A DNA stretch of 64,000 nt from Xestospongia bergquistia (taxonomy: Eukaryota; Porifera; Demospongiae; Haplosclerida; Petrosiidae). The stretch is from the NCBI GenBank assembly GCA_963965975.1, contig OZ014413.1, positions 10,460,601-10,524,600 on the forward strand, written 5' to 3'. The position numbers and the translations under genes were made by a program. Below, in pieces: positions 39,469 through 58,276 of this stretch. The notes below the pieces were generated by a model. The model saw only the letters and a program-made list of their open reading frames with translations, was not told where the DNA came from and did not search any database. How positions within the stretch are numbered: position 1 is the first letter of the stretch; every line of letters begins with the position of its first letter.

Positions 39469-41480
39469 GAATACCTGATCCACAAGCAGTTAAACCAGAT
39501 GATTGGTAGTTTTCTTTCATTTATTATAATCATTTTTTCCTTTCTTTATAGGGATGAAAATGCTCCTCAGAAAATACCAGACCCAGATGCCGTCAAACCA
39601 GAGGGTTGGTTAGATGATGGTCCTGAAACTATCCCAGATCCAGATGCACATCAACCTGATGATTGGTCAGTAAGTTTGTAATAATCTTCCAAGAGTCTTA
39701 AACCCTAGACTCGTTCTAAAAAACCAAAGTAATGTCCCAAGACTCATTCCTAAAACCTAGTAAATAGCTGTTTGTCATAGACTCATTCCAAAGCTAACAC
39801 AGTATAGATAACTGCAATTATGAACACCAAACTCATTACTAGATAATTATTAACTGTTACATATGTTAGAATCATTTTATTGTAATAGGGATGAAGAGGA
39901 AGATGGCCAGTGGGAAGCTCCTATGATTCGTGAGAAAATAAATTAAAATTGACAGGTGCTACTCTTATTTTCATGCAGCTAACCCAGCCTGTGAGGAAGT
40001 GGGTTGTGGAGAATGGACACCACCCATGATTGCTAACCCCGCCTATAAGGGGAAATGGCGTCCCCCTCAAATTGAAAATCCTAACTACATGGTGATCAAT
40101 TGTTACCATGGCAATGTTGTCTTCACCATTTATATAGGGCGTTTGGAAAGCTAAACGTATTCCTAATCCTGGTTTCTTTGAACTTGAGGGCAGTGTATAT
40201 TCTCAGTTGACTCCCATTTCAGCTATTGGTTTTGAACTATGGTCAATGAATAAAGATGTCTATTTTGATAACATAGTCATTGCTAGTCAACTTACCACAG
40301 CTTCATTGTTTGCTAAGGAAAGGTAAAATATTTTCAATTTATTTACTTGATATTTAATTTAATATTTGGCAGCTGGTTAAAAAAAACGGAAAATGAACGT
40401 GTTGCTTCTGGATCAGATTCTCTGGTAAATTTTAAATTGTTACTATGGTAACAGACTGCACCCCTATAGGGTCCTTGGTTGGACTATTTTATTGAAATAG
40501 CTAATGAATATCCATATTTGTGGGCTCTGTATGCTGTTGCTTTGGTATTGCCTTTTGTTCTTTGTGCTGCTTGTTGTGTTCGATCCAAGGTAAGTAGTGG
40601 GTGTGGTCAACTAACAGATCAGAGAGACACACCTTGTAGCCATCTGATGAAGCAGCTAAGAGGAAAAAGACAGATGAACCTACTCCTGATGATCCAAGAC
40701 CATTAGAAGAGAATCCACCAACAGAAAATAAAGAAGAAAAAAAGTCTGAATCATTTGTTGCATCATCTGAAGAGGAGGAAGTTGTAAGTCTTGACCTTAT
40801 ATAGGTGTAGACACACCCACTTCCACACCTATTTACAATGTTTAATTTAATAGGATAAAAAAGACCCAATAGAATCACAGGTTTGTTGTAATTGCAATGA
40901 GGGGTGTGGCCAATCTAAATTGTCTGTTAATTACAGGAGAAAGAGGTAGAAGATGAGAAGCCACAAGAAATAGAGACAACTGAAAAAGATGAGACAGCAG
41001 CTACTGACGACGGAGAACAAGAATTTCAAACTAGAAAATCTCCTAGGTATGTATTAAATTTTATGTAAACAAAACCTTGTACATTAATTATGTTTCACAT
41101 AATGTAACCACCTACATTATATAAATTACATGTACAGAGATCATGTAAAATACAACATGTAGTTTGGTAACATGTATACATGTTACCAAACTACATGACA
41201 TGTACATGTATACATGTCATGTAGTTTGGTAACATGTATACATGTTACCAAAACTACATGACATGTACATGTATACATGTCATGTAGTTTGGTAACATGT
41301 ATACATGTTACCAAACTACATGACATGTACATGTTACATGTATACATGTTACCAAAACTACATGACATGTCATGTAGTTTGGTATATTTTAAGTGGTACA
41401 TGATTTGTGTACATGTAGTTCACATGTTATATTGTTGTTATTATAGGCGTGGGAAAAACAGACCACAGAAAGAAGAATAG
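38102..41480 (+). CDS. CANX: Calnexin
   Basis: Calnexin is an ER membrane lectin chaperone for monoglucosylated glycoproteins. The signal peptide is [19 protein letters not shown] (from 38102). Lectin-domain exons follow (about 38224-39270) with [25 protein letters not shown] and [20 protein letters not shown]. The P-domain has the paired repeats [25 protein letters not shown] and [15 protein letters not shown] (39280-39910), and then [19 protein letters not shown] and [20 protein letters not shown]. The lectin fold closes at about 40325. A transmembrane helix [20 protein letters not shown] (about 40518-40580) precedes a charged cytosolic tail ending [11 protein letters not shown]. The disulfide and lectin residues expected of the family are present. 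Introns contain (CT)n at 39397-39468, directly before an acceptor, and a palindromic array at 41155-41390. Confidence 0.95.
39397..39468 (+). repeat. (CT)n microsatellite forming the acceptor pyrimidine tract
   Basis: About 70 bases of CT end in CTAG immediately before the exon starting AATACCTGATCC. Confidence 0.9.
41155..41390. repeat. Array of nested palindromes in the last calnexin intron
   Basis: TAGTTTGGTAACATGTATAC followed by ATGTTACCAAACTA, and GACATGTACATGTATACATG, alternate in both orientations. Almost every segment can pair with its neighbour, giving cruciform-prone DNA. Confidence 0.85.
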
Positions 41481-41657
41481 CATAATAATAATAGTTAGTG
41501 CTTTTATAACTTTTATTATTAATAACTAGGGATAATTATTAGGATTTCCTTTATTAACAATAATCTTTTTGTTGTTGTGCAAATAATTTTTGGTTATCTA
41601 ATTATGTGTGAGAGAAAATATTTCAGCACATGTAGGAAATAGTGACGTCTATAATTA

Positions 41658-50406
<8,749 letters not shown>

Positions 50407-50534
50407 GTGTAAGAATGTACTATGTGGGGTTCACCAAGGCAGAAAAATAGCCGCTATTATTAGATCACGTGACAGAGACAAAGCCTCGCCTTATATCCGA
50501 TTAATAATACGACGTCAAGACTCCGTATTTTGTG
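50407..50534. promoter_or_regulatory. Divergent promoter region ATRX/FANCF
   Basis: The start codons on opposite strands are 128 bases apart. The stretch is locally GC-richer (CACGTGACAGAG, GCCTCGCC). Confidence 0.6.
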
Positions 50535-51013
50535 ATGGACGTACTTCTGCAGAATGTTGAAGGATATATTAAGATTCTTCAAAGTTGTAGAACAACTGAA
50601 GTTGCTCAATGGAAGACAACAGATTTAGAGAGAGCACTTAAGTGGAGCGAACATTTCCAAAATGTATACAATTCCTGTATAGTTAACTAATTTAATTTAC
50701 AATAATAACACACAATCTATAATTATATTTAGATAGAACAAAGGTGCTCTGACTTAGTGATAGTTGTGTGCATTTTATATAAGTTAGATATGATCACACT
50801 TTCCTTTCTTTGTAAACTGACTATACATGACTGAACCAGTTCAACATGTAGTCTGGTATTGCTCTCCCTTCCTCTCTAAGCAAAGGGACAGCAACACCAG
50901 ACTACCCAACATGTATCATGATAGTTTGTATTGTGGGTGGGGTACATTTAAAGGATCAGTCTACTATAATATAGTGTTAATAATTACCAGTACCTTGTCA
51001 TAGCCTATTACTG

Positions 51014-51055
<42 letters not shown>

Positions 51056-52443
51056 GGTATATAAAAAACTACAGATGGCCAAGCCACACTTATTAAAAGA
51101 ATTTACTGAAAGATTACAAAGACAATGTCAGGATATTACTGTCAACTTTGGACATGAAGAAATAGGTATTGAGTTTCTTGGACGTAGTCGTGAATATTTA
51201 ATTAAGGTAAGGTGTGGCTATTGGTATAGTTCATTGTATTATTAACATTGTGTTGTTAGTCTTTAATAGAAAACCCATCACTTGACTCTGAGCTACGAGA
51301 CTATCTTATAAAACATGACAATACTGTTTTAGATGTACATGTAAGTGAGTGTACATTGTACTATATAATGTATGTGAGTGTACATTGTACTATATAATGT
51401 ATGTGAGTGTACATTGTACAATATAATGTATAGTGATATAAGAGGAATAAAGTGATGTCATGTCTCTTTGACTTGTAGTATATGAAGTCATTATCAGAGA
51501 ATGATAAAATCCTTCATAGTTTAATGACAATCACATCTACATTACTGTCCTCTCCAACACTGTTATCAGTAATAAAAGGTCAACTATCCATTCATTCATT
51601 GACTTGTGTTTATTGAGTCATTCATTGACACATACTATCATTTCATCTGTCCATTTGTCAATTTCTTCAACCATCCATCCATTGATCTATTTACCTAAAT
51701 TCTTAATTCTTATTTTATTCAGGTGATATTATTGTAAATGCTATTGCTATAATGGAAGAACTCAAACTAGCTCTAACACGTCATACCAGTTCTCCAAACA
51801 AGTCAAACCAGTTCAGTACAACACTATTAATCTAATATTATACATGTATCCATTCCTATGTGCTTATTAGATCTCTTATTAAAGAACACCTCTCCTCTCT
51901 TACTCAAGATAAGGAAGGAATGGTAACTTAACATACTGGTATACTTAACTATAAATATTATAATATTGCTCTTGTTCTTTCATTTAGGAAGTAGTCCTAA
52001 CTTGTTTGTTACCATTATGGATACCTGAAGTAGAAGGATCCCAATCCTCAGATACAATTCCAGAGACTGATCTACAAAAGATAATATTAAGTTGGTTTCA
52101 AGATTATATTGAGAGAGATATTGATAATGACAGTCCATGTAGTAGACATCAAACCTTATTTACTATCTCTCCACAATTACTAGCATACATATCTAGTTTC
52201 TCATCTCCTTTCCTTGAGTTCTATATATCACAGCTCACCATACTTACTGATATCTACTCTAACAATCCTCATAGTACAGGTACAAGTAATTGTGATGCTC
52301 TTTTTGACTGTTGGCTGACTTTAAGCCACGCCTCTTTGATAACAAACCAAACTTGTATGACGGTGGTCAAGAAAAGAAGTATGTCTACTGGGGTTGCTAT
52401 GGAAACAATATGGACCAAGTTATTAAGGAAATTGACAACCTAA
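50535..52443 (+). CDS. FANCF: Fanconi anaemia group F-like protein
   Basis: FANCF is a scaffold of the FA core complex for interstrand-crosslink repair. The first exon from 50535 reads MDVLLQNVEGYIKILQSCRT then TEVAQWKTTDLERALKWSEH. It joins 51057 onward (VYKKLQMAKPHLLKEFTERL), then GIEFLGRSREYLIK, SLIENPSLDSELRDYLIKHD, and a last long exon from about 51989 (ISPQLLAYISSFSSPFLEFY ... TIWTKLLRKL) to TAA 52443. The ordered matches to vertebrate FANCF are TTxVxxWxxxxxxRALxW near the N-terminus, ALG/FLG-(x)-LLxxxLLENxxL in the middle and xxIWTxLLxxL at the end. Vertebrate FANCF is a single exon; here there are about eight. FANCF is poorly conserved, so this call rests on pattern and order rather than identity. 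Confidence 0.75.
50842..50915. mobile_element. Tiny palindromic element with 9-base direct repeats, FANCF intron
   Basis: CAACATGTA occurs at 50842-50850 and 50907-50915. Between them GTCTGGTATTGCTCTCCCTT pairs imperfectly with AAGGGACAGCAACACCAGAC. This looks like a 56-base foldback insert with a target-site duplication. Confidence 0.55.
51345..51432 (+). repeat. 29-base tandem repeat (three units) starting at a 5' splice site
   Basis: GTGAGTGTACATTGTACTAT plus ATAATGTAT repeats directly after the donor GTAAGT at 51341. A separate (ATT)n run at 51018-51056 ends at an acceptor. Confidence 0.85.
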
Positions 52444-53386
52444 TGTAATAGATGATTGATTAGAAATTGCCATAGCAACATTATAAAATGTATACAGTGA
52501 CTGTCATATGACTATCATGTGATCAGAAAAATATTAAACTATTAAAAAAAATAAACATTATTAAGTTGTCCTGGTAATTTATGTGATTAAGACAGCAAGT
52601 AGGTGACAACTATTTTCTATAACCTGCAATACCAGACTGAATGGATGGACATTGGAAACAGATATGTACATGCAATGGCATTTATATGTACATGTTGTAA
52701 CAATGACCTCATCTTTAGTTATCTGGCTATCTTCTCTTCATACATAACCTTAATGTTCAATCTAACATTGTTATCTGTCTCCCTGTTCATCGATTGTTCA
52801 TTTATTTATCAATCAATTTAATCAGGTTCAATACCTCTTTCTTTTTAAACTGTTCTCCTTCCAACAACTCTTGTTTTTCAGATCAGTACTTTAATGGAAT
52901 TGTTAAAAGTGAGTGTATTATTAAATAGAACGTGTTATTAAATATAATATTAATTAGTTAACTGAACTGTGTGTGTAGGAAACAAGTTTTTAGGTGATTT
53001 GACAAATTAATTGCATTAATTAATGGATTTTTTTATTATCAATAGTAATTAGTGATATTAGACGTAGCGATAATATTTAATTTTATATATCTACTAACTA
53101 GAGGACTATTAATGTACAATTTAGTCTAGTTTGTTTGTTATAATTGTATTTGTAAATATTAGAAATAACAATATTGAAGCTTTTATTATTAATTAATGTA
53201 GGCGTGGTCAATTGTCAAGTAGAGAAGTTGATTTTTTCTAGAGAAGAAGTGAATTATAAAAATTGTTAACTTTGTTAGATAACAAAGAATTGGAAACTAA
53301 AGTATTTAACTAATAATTGACTTATTGGAATTTAAAATCATTTATTTTTAGTAAAAATACAACAATAGTACAAAAATAACTAATAA
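52444..53386. other. Intergenic stretch; 52878-53340 is a duplicated 3' flank
   Basis: From GGATCAGTACTTTAATGGAA (about 52878) the sequence runs parallel to 57776-58240, including GACGTAGCGATAATATTTAA and AGGCGTGGTCAATT. The same start recurs at 63978. 52444-52877 has no gene I recognise. Confidence 0.8.
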
Positions 53387-56135
53387 TTAACGGAGTCTAT
53401 GATAATTAACAGAAATACTCTTCAAATTATTATTTTTAACAACAACATTTCGTAATTGTTGTTCACCAAATTCAGTAATTTTACGACATTCATCGAGACA
53501 TAGTATTTGTAATGTGTTATTGTAAATGATGAGATGAGAGAGATGAGGTATATCATTATCACCAATGGTAGTGTCATTATACAAGGATAATACCTTGATT
53601 ATTGTATTACCAGTTAGAGCTGTTGTTAGTAACTGGTAAGTATTTGGTAAGAGAGGTGAGGAGATAAGACGTAGGTCCTCCATTGTTTTGTTATAAGTTA
53701 CTACTTGTGATAGTTGACTGACACAGTTAATATCAAAATGAGTGTTCCATATATAAAGACTCCTCACTTGACATTCATTAATATCAGTTAATAGTGTTAG
53801 TAAACTTTGAGGAGATAATGTGTAGAGTACAATACACCATGTTGTATGTTGTCGTCTCTTTAATTGATGTATCACTTCTTTACATTCTGCCACAGTAGAT
53901 GAAGTAAGTATAACTCTATCACTCTCCCACTTAACACTTCCAGTATCTCCTACAATAAAACATAGTTACTACATAGTATTTTATACACACAACAATAGCT
54001 ATACACACACACTCTAACATGCTCAACAGAACTACGATTGTCAACTATCAAGGCCTAACAAAGAAGACGACGCCATTACTTTACCATAACAATGATGTAC
54101 GGAGATGAACGGATTCTACAAAACGGACTTAAATTTACTGAGTGTTATACTACTGTATTAGATGAGAATCAGGGCCTCCAATGTTAGGGAAATTTCCCTA
54201 AAACTAGGGAATAATTGATTAACTTAGGGTCCAGGGGAGGAATTTTTAAAAATTAAGGAATTTAGGGATTTTATAATTTCAAACCTTTTAATAATATTTA
54301 TAACTAATAATAAATTCATAGCCTGTTTAAAATCTATTTTTGATAAACATGCATGATTGCATACATGTAAAATTTACTGATTAGCAGGCATACAACAAAA
54401 CAAGACAAGAAATAGTATGAAAACAAAAACTTTAGATGCTATTATTTTGACTAAACGAAGCTTGCCTTGCACTTGTGTGGAATTTAAACCTGACAGTTCC
54501 ATGTGCAAATGTGTCGACTTAGAAATGTATGATAGTGATGAAAGTTCTGACTCTGACAATGACTAAGTATTGGTTTAAGTATAAGATAACTATTGGTTTT
54601 TCTAGGGAAAATTCAAGGAAATATTGTAAAACTTAAGGGGGGGTTTAGGGGGTTACTAATTTTGTATTTAGGGAAATAAAGGGAAAAATTTTAGTTCCCC
54701 TAGGGGAAAATCAAATTTTGAGGTTGGAGGCCCTGATGAGAATAGGGGCGTCACTATCTACTACTGAGACGAACACACAAGGTACTAAACTGTCAGATAG
54801 ACGTCAGTGAGGATGACTCAGTCATATCACTAGTCAAACAATTAAGAAGTAACACTCAAGCATAAATATGTAGAAGTTTTTCTTTGTGTCTTGTCTTTTG
54901 AAATTTGCCACTAGTAATAAGGTTACTCCTTGTCCTTCATTCACTGCAGTAAATTGAGTTGCCAACTTTCCAGTTATGAACACAAAAGTTGTACAAATTT
55001 ACCATTTACATGATATAGACAAAGTTAGTGAAGTGTATGTGAATTTGAAAATAAGATTATACAAGCCAGTATGTAAGATGACTTAAATTTCAAGATGACG
55101 TCTTATATCTCTAATTAAAACAAGTCCATAAATAGTACTATCCCTTCAAAAGCAAACTTCTTACAATACTTTAGAGTGTGCTTTGTATAGAGCTCATTTA
55201 GTTTTGTGTATAGTAATACTTATGACTGACCAATCAAATTGTTCTCCTATATAAGTTAGCATATAAATTTCTACATCTTACTTTGACTAGTGATGTCTGC
55301 TGTTTTATGTAACTGAGGATCATCAATTTTAATCTGATCACGTAACTGTACCACCTCAGACTGTAGCACTAAACAGATTATCTGATATAATAGAATATCA
55401 AGTAATTGTTTACCTTTCATGTTCTCCATCAACTGACTAATCTTTTCTTCTCTCTCCATTAACTGTAAAGTTAATGACGTTATCTTTTCTTGTAACATCT
55501 CAATCTCTTCTTGTTTGTCCACTAATACTTTATCAGTAGCTACAGAATATAATTATATATATGGTATGCACTGTCACTGAAAAATGGTATGTACTACCAG
55601 GAGCACATGAGCGTCGCAAAGCTCATGCGCTCCTGGTACTACTAACAGTACTATAAATTACCTTCCTTATGACTAGTCAACTGCTCTGTATCTAATGTCT
55701 TTGCTTTACTCATTATTACAGAATGTAAGGTGCCACTTGCTTCATTGTGAATTTCTCTGGATGCTGTATAATTATTATAATAAGTTAACTTTATATATAC
55801 TACAGTCACTTACCAATAACAGGAATGTGATTTTTTAACATTGTCTCATATTGTTGAGCTAGACTCATTTGACCAATCAATTCCATCCTTAACATTTCCA
55901 GAATTTGTCTTCTTGTAGCTTGAGGATTAGTATTCAGCCACAGTTCATACATCTTTGATATTTTATAAGAAACAGGTTTGGGTAGGTCTTCAATTTCATT
56001 TAACTTTGTAACATCAAGTTCAAGTTGTGTTCCCATTATATACCAGTTAGTACTGATAGGAACATGTTTACATAACTCAGCTAAAGTTGGTTTTCCATTT
56101 AATATCTCATCAAATGAACTATCTCCAGTAGCCAT
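53387..56135 (-). CDS. Death - coiled coil - LRR protein A (no NACHT)
   Basis: Exon 1 (56135-about 55816) is a death domain: MATGDSSFDEILNGKPTLAE through KMYELWLNTNPQATRRQILE. Short exons follow: about 55765-55662 (SREIHNEASGTLHSVIMSKA), about 55543-55413 (ATDKVLVDKQEEIEMLQEKI, a coiled coil) and about 55370-55282 (QSEVVQLRDQIKIDDPQLHK). The last exon, 53949-53387, encodes ribonuclease-inhibitor-type LRRs (LSHLIIYNNTLQILCLDECR, TEFGEQQLRNVVVKNNNLKS). No NACHT or other NTPase lies between, and the intron before the LRR exon has no room for one apart from a hAT insert. The death domain resembles those of the NLR genes. The likely role is a death-fold adaptor or decoy sensor (inference). It is paralogous to 58277-63311. 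Confidence 0.85.
54162..54743. mobile_element. Non-autonomous hAT-type element with 8-base target duplication
   Basis: The 12-base terminal inverted repeats CAGGGCCTCCAA (54170-54181) and TTGGAGGCCCTG (54724-54735) are perfect. The 8-base target duplication ATGAGAAT flanks them (54162-54169 and 54736-54743). This combination is diagnostic of hAT elements. The body is 566 bases. A plus-strand open frame of about 49 codons (near 54416-54564) has a cysteine-rich then acidic end (MCKCVDLEMYDSDESSDSDND in two parts), possibly a transposase remnant. The paralogous site near 59045 in gene B lacks the insert. Confidence 0.85.
55597..55642. mobile_element. Small palindromic insert in gene A intron
   Basis: TACCAGGAGC-a-CATGAGC faces GCTCATG-c-GCTCCTGGTA with an 8-base centre. 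It interrupts sequence that is continuous in the paralog (GGTATGTACTAC at about 60838). Confidence 0.65.
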
Positions 56136-57090
56136 TTTAATCTAATATTAGTGGATGTTTTTTAAAGTGTATTATAAATATAAATCTCAGTAATTAAGTC
56201 ATTTACTTACTCTCTAGAGGTATGTGTCTTTCTTCTTCCTTGGTAAACAGTCATATAACTTCTATCATAACAATGAGTAAATTCCAAACCAAAATTAAAT
56301 TAACTACTAGAAAATTCCCATTAGAGGAATATATCACATCACATGATTAAAAGTGAATAATACTACATGTCATGTAACATGGTTGTGCCAAATGGTCAAA
56401 GTGATCTATATCAAGCATAACAACACTTAAGTCCTTAATATAGTTAACCAGTAGTGATCCCAATCGACATGAACTGTTGACTATGAACTATAGTCTATTG
56501 AGCTAGATCCTCCTCTTAGCTGATGTGGATTTGCAAAGAGAATCATCTGGTTCGATAGACTAGCTCATACATGACTCACATATGTGTCATTATAACTACA
56601 CCTAAAGATATAGTTATCATGAATGATTAAGGGGATAGAGAGGGTTACATCTTTGAGACAATTTTATTAACACATCCCATGCAGTCAATTTCTGTTATAT
56701 ATGTCAAAACATGTTAACATAAAATATTCAAGTCAAATTAAACAATTTTCTAATTACATATATCAGATACATAGAAATATATACAATAAAAGTCATGTGA
56801 AAATTATATGATCACACAAAAATTATTAACAATCCATTAAGCAATCAAAATTTAATAAGTCATTGTCTGATATTAAAAGCAGCTCCCAGCAATGAAACTA
56901 TTAGTAGACCAATCATTGCTATAAAAATATAAGTCATATGACATCACAGACATGTAGATTTAACAATTTTTTTAAACTAAATGAACAAAATCATCAGTCA
57001 TTAATTGATGTTAAGATAATGTAGTATAAAGCACACTCAAACAGTTGAATTCTGTCTCAATATAATCTTATTATATATGGCAGAGAAAGC
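56136..57090. other. Intergenic stretch upstream of gene A, no gene seen
   Basis: AT-rich, with no coding pattern or repeat array. It presumably carries the gene A promoter near 56150-56220. Confidence 0.45.
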
Positions 57091-57093
57091 AGT

Positions 57094-57665
57094 ACCTATA
57101 ATACCTCCTCTTCTATAACTCTCAAGAAACTAGAGCTGAGAACAACTTATCTGTAATTGACCTACATAACAACCATAAGACCTTACTATGTCTCCATTCT
57201 TTCTTTCATCTGGAGGGTCTACCACTAGATACTCAAGAGCGTCTCTTGTCCCACTTGGTATCATCATACAGTTACTTCAACCAACAGGAGCAGCTGACTT
57301 TATTGCCAATCCTTTGTTCATCAAATTGCTGTGTTAGAGAGCTAATGCTGTTAAAAGTCTACATTTTCATACTGTGGTCCTTTTTGTATTGTCAGGTTTA
57401 ATATAAATTAATAACATATTGGTCATTGGGTGACTATTTCCACATATGGATGTGACCTTGGATTTGCTAATATTAAGTTATCAAGTATAGCTTACCACCT
57501 GCAATGAGTTCATCACTTCAAAGACAAATTGCATTTGTTTGCCATCCACTCATAGAGAAATCAACATCAGGTATGTCATTCTCATATGTTTTTACTCACT
57601 AAGTTTCATTTTATCTTTAAAGGTTCTTTACTAGAAACTCTACTAATGATAGAAGATAACTAACT
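57094..57665 (+). other. Orphan exon-like frames of unknown protein
   Basis: An open frame without ATG, about 57098-57394, reads LSVIDLHNNHKTLLCLHSFF then HLEGLPLDTQERLLSHLVSS and EQLTLLPILCSSNCCVRELM. A second piece about 57492-57571 (LPPAMSSSLQRQIAFVCHPL, donor GTATGT) joins in phase to GSLLETLLMIEDN and TAA near 57662. It is helical and leucine-rich, a little like HEAT/adaptin proteins, but I do not recognise it. It could be a gene remnant caught between the tandem units. Confidence 0.35.
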
Positions 57666-57775
57666 ACCAAAACTGCTAACTACTAGATACAGTCTACTAC
57701 TGTTAATAGAAACTAAGTTTGTTTAGTAGTAAGTTAATAGTTGTAATGTTATCAAGAAATCTTCTGATGTTGTAT

Positions 57776-58240
57776 GGATCAGTACTTTAATGGAATTGTT
57801 AAAAGTGAGTGTATTATTAAATAGAACGTGTTATTAAATATAATATTAATTTGTTAAGTGAACTGTGTGTGTAGGAAATAAGTTTTTAGGTGATTTGACA
57901 AATTAATTGTCTTTAATTAATGGATTTTTTATTAGCAGTAGTAATTAGTGACATTAGACGTAGCGATAATATTTAATTTTATATATCTACTAACTAGAGG
58001 ACTATTAATGTACAATTTAGTCTAGTTTGTTTGTTATAATTCTATTTGTAAATATTAGAAATAACAATACATGTATTTAAAGTTTTATTAATTAATGTAG
58101 GCGTGGTCAATTATCAAGTAGAGTTGAATTTTTCTAGAGAAGTGAATTATAAAAATTGTTAACTTTTTTTAGAAGACAAAGAACTGAAAACTAAAGTATT
58201 TAACTAATAATTGACTCATTGGAATTTAAAATAATTTATT
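57776..58240. repeat. Duplicated 3' flank of the Death-CC-LRR unit (copy 2)
   Basis: Parallels 52878-53340 over about 460 bases with small indels, and marks the unit boundary of the tandem array. Confidence 0.85.
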
Positions 58241-58276
58241 TTTAATAAAAATATAACAACAATAGTACAAAAATAA

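Noticed and set aside
52603-52821. Hydrophobic small frame after FANCF
   Set aside because: No family, no splice borders, and composition typical of AT-rich intergenic DNA.
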